Of a DNA stretch of 64,000 bases, positions 63,111 to 64,000 are shown one piece after another. Source of the DNA: Fusibacter sp. A1 (lineage in GTDB: Bacteria; Bacillota; Clostridia; Peptostreptococcales; Acidaminobacteraceae); NCBI RefSeq assembly GCF_004125825.1, contig NZ_QQWI01000006.1:1-64000 (forward strand), in the 5' to 3' direction. Within the stretch, counting starts at the first letter, position 1; each line of letters opens with the position of its first letter. The position numbers were made by a program, and so were the translations under genes. The notes under the pieces are model-generated. The model searched no databases. It had not been told where the DNA came from and worked only from the letters and a program-made list of their open reading frames with translations.

Positions 63111-63494
63111 TTACTCTACACGCATTACAACTTCCACTTCAAGCGAAAGTTCTTGACCGGTAAAAGCGGCTAATAAAGGTGTTATTACAGTATGGTTATA
63201 AATAACATTGACCGTAACATCATCTCCACTGCTTCTAGAAGTATCTGCGGGCGTTATTGTGATCGTCAACTTACTTGTATCTAAACCAAAAGCTTGAGCT
63301 TCGATTTGAGCAATCGTGTTCGCATCGGTTTCACCAAGGCTCAGCTGCCTAGCCGCATCTCTAGCAGAAGTCTGTAGTACAAAATAGGCGTTAAACACCA
63401 AACCAAACTCGATGATTGCAATTAGCACAAGTACCAGTACAGGTACTAAGATAGCAAACTCCACCACGGATTGGCCCTTTTTCTTACTGCGCAT
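63111..63494 (-). CDS. tadE: TadE-like pseudopilin
   Basis: A 127-residue protein. KKKGQSVVEFAILVPVLVLV has a prepilin cleavage site after the glycine, with glutamate at +5, and a membrane helix. NAYFVLQTSARDAARQLSLG is the TadE signature. It is a minor pilin or adapter of the Tad system and is followed by the tadG-like gene. Confidence 0.9.
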   Translation of the reverse strand: MRSKKKGQSVVEFAILVPVLVLVLIAIIEFGLVFNAYFVLQTSARDAARQLSLGETDANTIAQIEAQAFGLDTSKLTITITPADTSRSSGDDVTVNVIYNHTVITPLLAAFTGQELSLEVEVVMRVE

Positions 63495-63516
63495 TTTAAC
63501 ACCTCCGCTATGAAAT

Positions 63517-63541
63517 TAGGCCGCCTCAATAGAGACGGCCA
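63517..63541 (-). promoter_or_regulatory. GC-rich hairpin between pilin gene and tadE
   Basis: GGCCGCCTC (63519-63527), loop AATA and GAGACGGCC (63532-63540) make a 9-bp stem with one wobble. It lies just before the tadE ribosome site and lacks a T-tract. It may stabilise the pilin mRNA or reduce read-through, giving much more pilin than assembly protein. Confidence 0.5.
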
Positions 63542-63632
63542 GTAATTTTAAAGCCTAAACTGAAAGATTCTCCTCGGCGCTATGTATACCTCTCTTCAAA
63601 AGGACCATGCGTCGTTTGTGTTACAAGAAAAA

Positions 63633-63815
63633 TTAAAGTTTTGTTGTGATGTTGTTAAAGATATTTCCAATCGCTGGACCAAGTAAAAGTAATGCTGCAA
63701 TAACTACAATAGCTATTAGAGCAACCAATAGTGCGTACTCCACCATACCTTGTCCTTTTTGCTCGTTCAATTTAATTCTCATCAAATTCATTAAATTCAT
63801 AAAAGTTGTAATCAT
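63633..63815 (-). CDS. flp: Flp-type major pilin
   Basis: The ATG at 63815 follows AGGAGGT; the 20 residues upstream in frame are not expected. The 60-residue prepilin has a short basic leader and the cleavage site KG^QGMVEYALL, with glutamate at +5 and tyrosine at +6, the Flp signature. A hydrophobic helix of about 20 residues and the tail GNIFNNITTKL follow. It is the first gene of the Tad operon. The prepilin peptidase (TadV/CpaA) gene is not in the window. Confidence 0.95.
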   Translation of the reverse strand: MITTFMNLMNLMRIKLNEQKGQGMVEYALLVALIAIVVIAALLLLGPAIGNIFNNITTKL

Positions 63816-63866
63816 ATGAACCTCCTTTTTAAACTCTCCATCGTCATTGTATGATTGCTTGTGTTT

Positions 63867-63893
63867 ATTATACATCTAGCAAATAAACTAGAT
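63867..63893 (-). promoter_or_regulatory. Pilin promoter with overlapping palindrome
   Basis: A minus-strand TATAAT occurs at 63867-63872. Just upstream, ATCTAG (63874-63879) and CTAGAT (63888-63893) form a palindrome with 8-bp centre between the -10 and -35 positions, a good place for a repressor. No clear -35 box is seen, so an activator may be needed. Confidence 0.55.
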
Positions 63894-64000
63894 TAGTCAC
63901 TATTGTCATATTCATGCGGGACTATTGTCCTTATTTAGTAACTACCCTAAAAATTCAAGTCCAATCTAATATTATTATATAGATTGCCAAGTTCTTCGCC

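Noticed and set aside
63550..63632. Glycine- or c-di-GMP-riboswitch-like sequence between pilin and tadE
   Set aside because: The minus strand has GCGCCGAGGAG and TCTTTCAG words that recall a glycine aptamer, but spacing and flanking blocks do not match either class.

Overview
The window looks like chromosome from an anaerobic, low-to-mid GC Gram-positive bacterium of the class Clostridia. The evidence is strong AGGAGG-type ribosome sites, T-tailed hairpin terminators, TPP and guanine riboswitches, a rubredoxin, oxygen-sensitive glycyl-radical and ThiH enzymes, and a secretin-less Tad pilus locus. A genus such as Fusibacter or Acidaminobacter would fit, but that is a guess. No rRNA, tRNA or CRISPR array was recognised.

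Positions 1-6660 form an AT-rich accessory segment. It holds the tail of a transposase, a TetR regulator divergent from a membrane protein and an epoxide-hydrolase-like enzyme, a decayed gene, an array of short motifs at exact 21-bp spacing, a large serine recombinase with a 51-codon leader ORF, a GNAT acetyltransferase and a nitrilase-family protein. Positions 6660-16700 carry single genes and pairs: a SEC-C protein, a response regulator with HD-GYP output, YaaA, an SPFH/zinc-ribbon pair resembling the B. subtilis Ydj proteins, VOC and SRPBCC proteins, Xaa-Pro aminopeptidase and an APH-like kinase.

Positions 16707-29100 (minus strand) are the most unusual part. A glutamate-cysteine-ligase-like protein, a permuted ATP-grasp ligase and a PAS-AAA+-Fis sigma-54 activator form one operon. 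The activator is followed by three 16-bp palindromes and a -24/-12 promoter that should drive a glycyl-radical activase and a HypD-type hydroxyproline dehydratase. Downstream lies a 1597-residue fusion of HD, helical-repeat, nucleotidyltransferase-like, acetyltransferase-like and phosphoribosyltransferase-like regions.

Positions 29213-35390 are a TPP-riboswitch-controlled thiamine operon (thiS, thiF, thiG, thiH, thiD2-thiE, thiC, TenI/ThiE-like) followed by rubredoxin. Positions 35700-42560 hold a SprA-type protein, a UspA protein, a P-loop protein, rlmN with a PHP hydrolase and a 2-hydroxyacid dehydrogenase, a PilZ protein and a second HD-GYP response regulator. Positions 42725-47767 are a compact shikimate operon (aroE, aroB, aroA, aroC, aroK, aroQ). 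Positions 47831-53171 are a guanine-riboswitch operon: xanthine phosphoribosyltransferase plus a BMP-type nucleoside ABC importer. Positions 53280-63870 contain an RCC1-repeat protein, an orphan CitA/DcuS-like histidine kinase and a Tad pilus operon (flp, tadE, tadG-like, cpaB-LysM, tadZ, tadA, tadB, tadC, DUF192). PilZ, two HD-GYP proteins and Tad pili suggest surface behaviour linked to cyclic-di-GMP.
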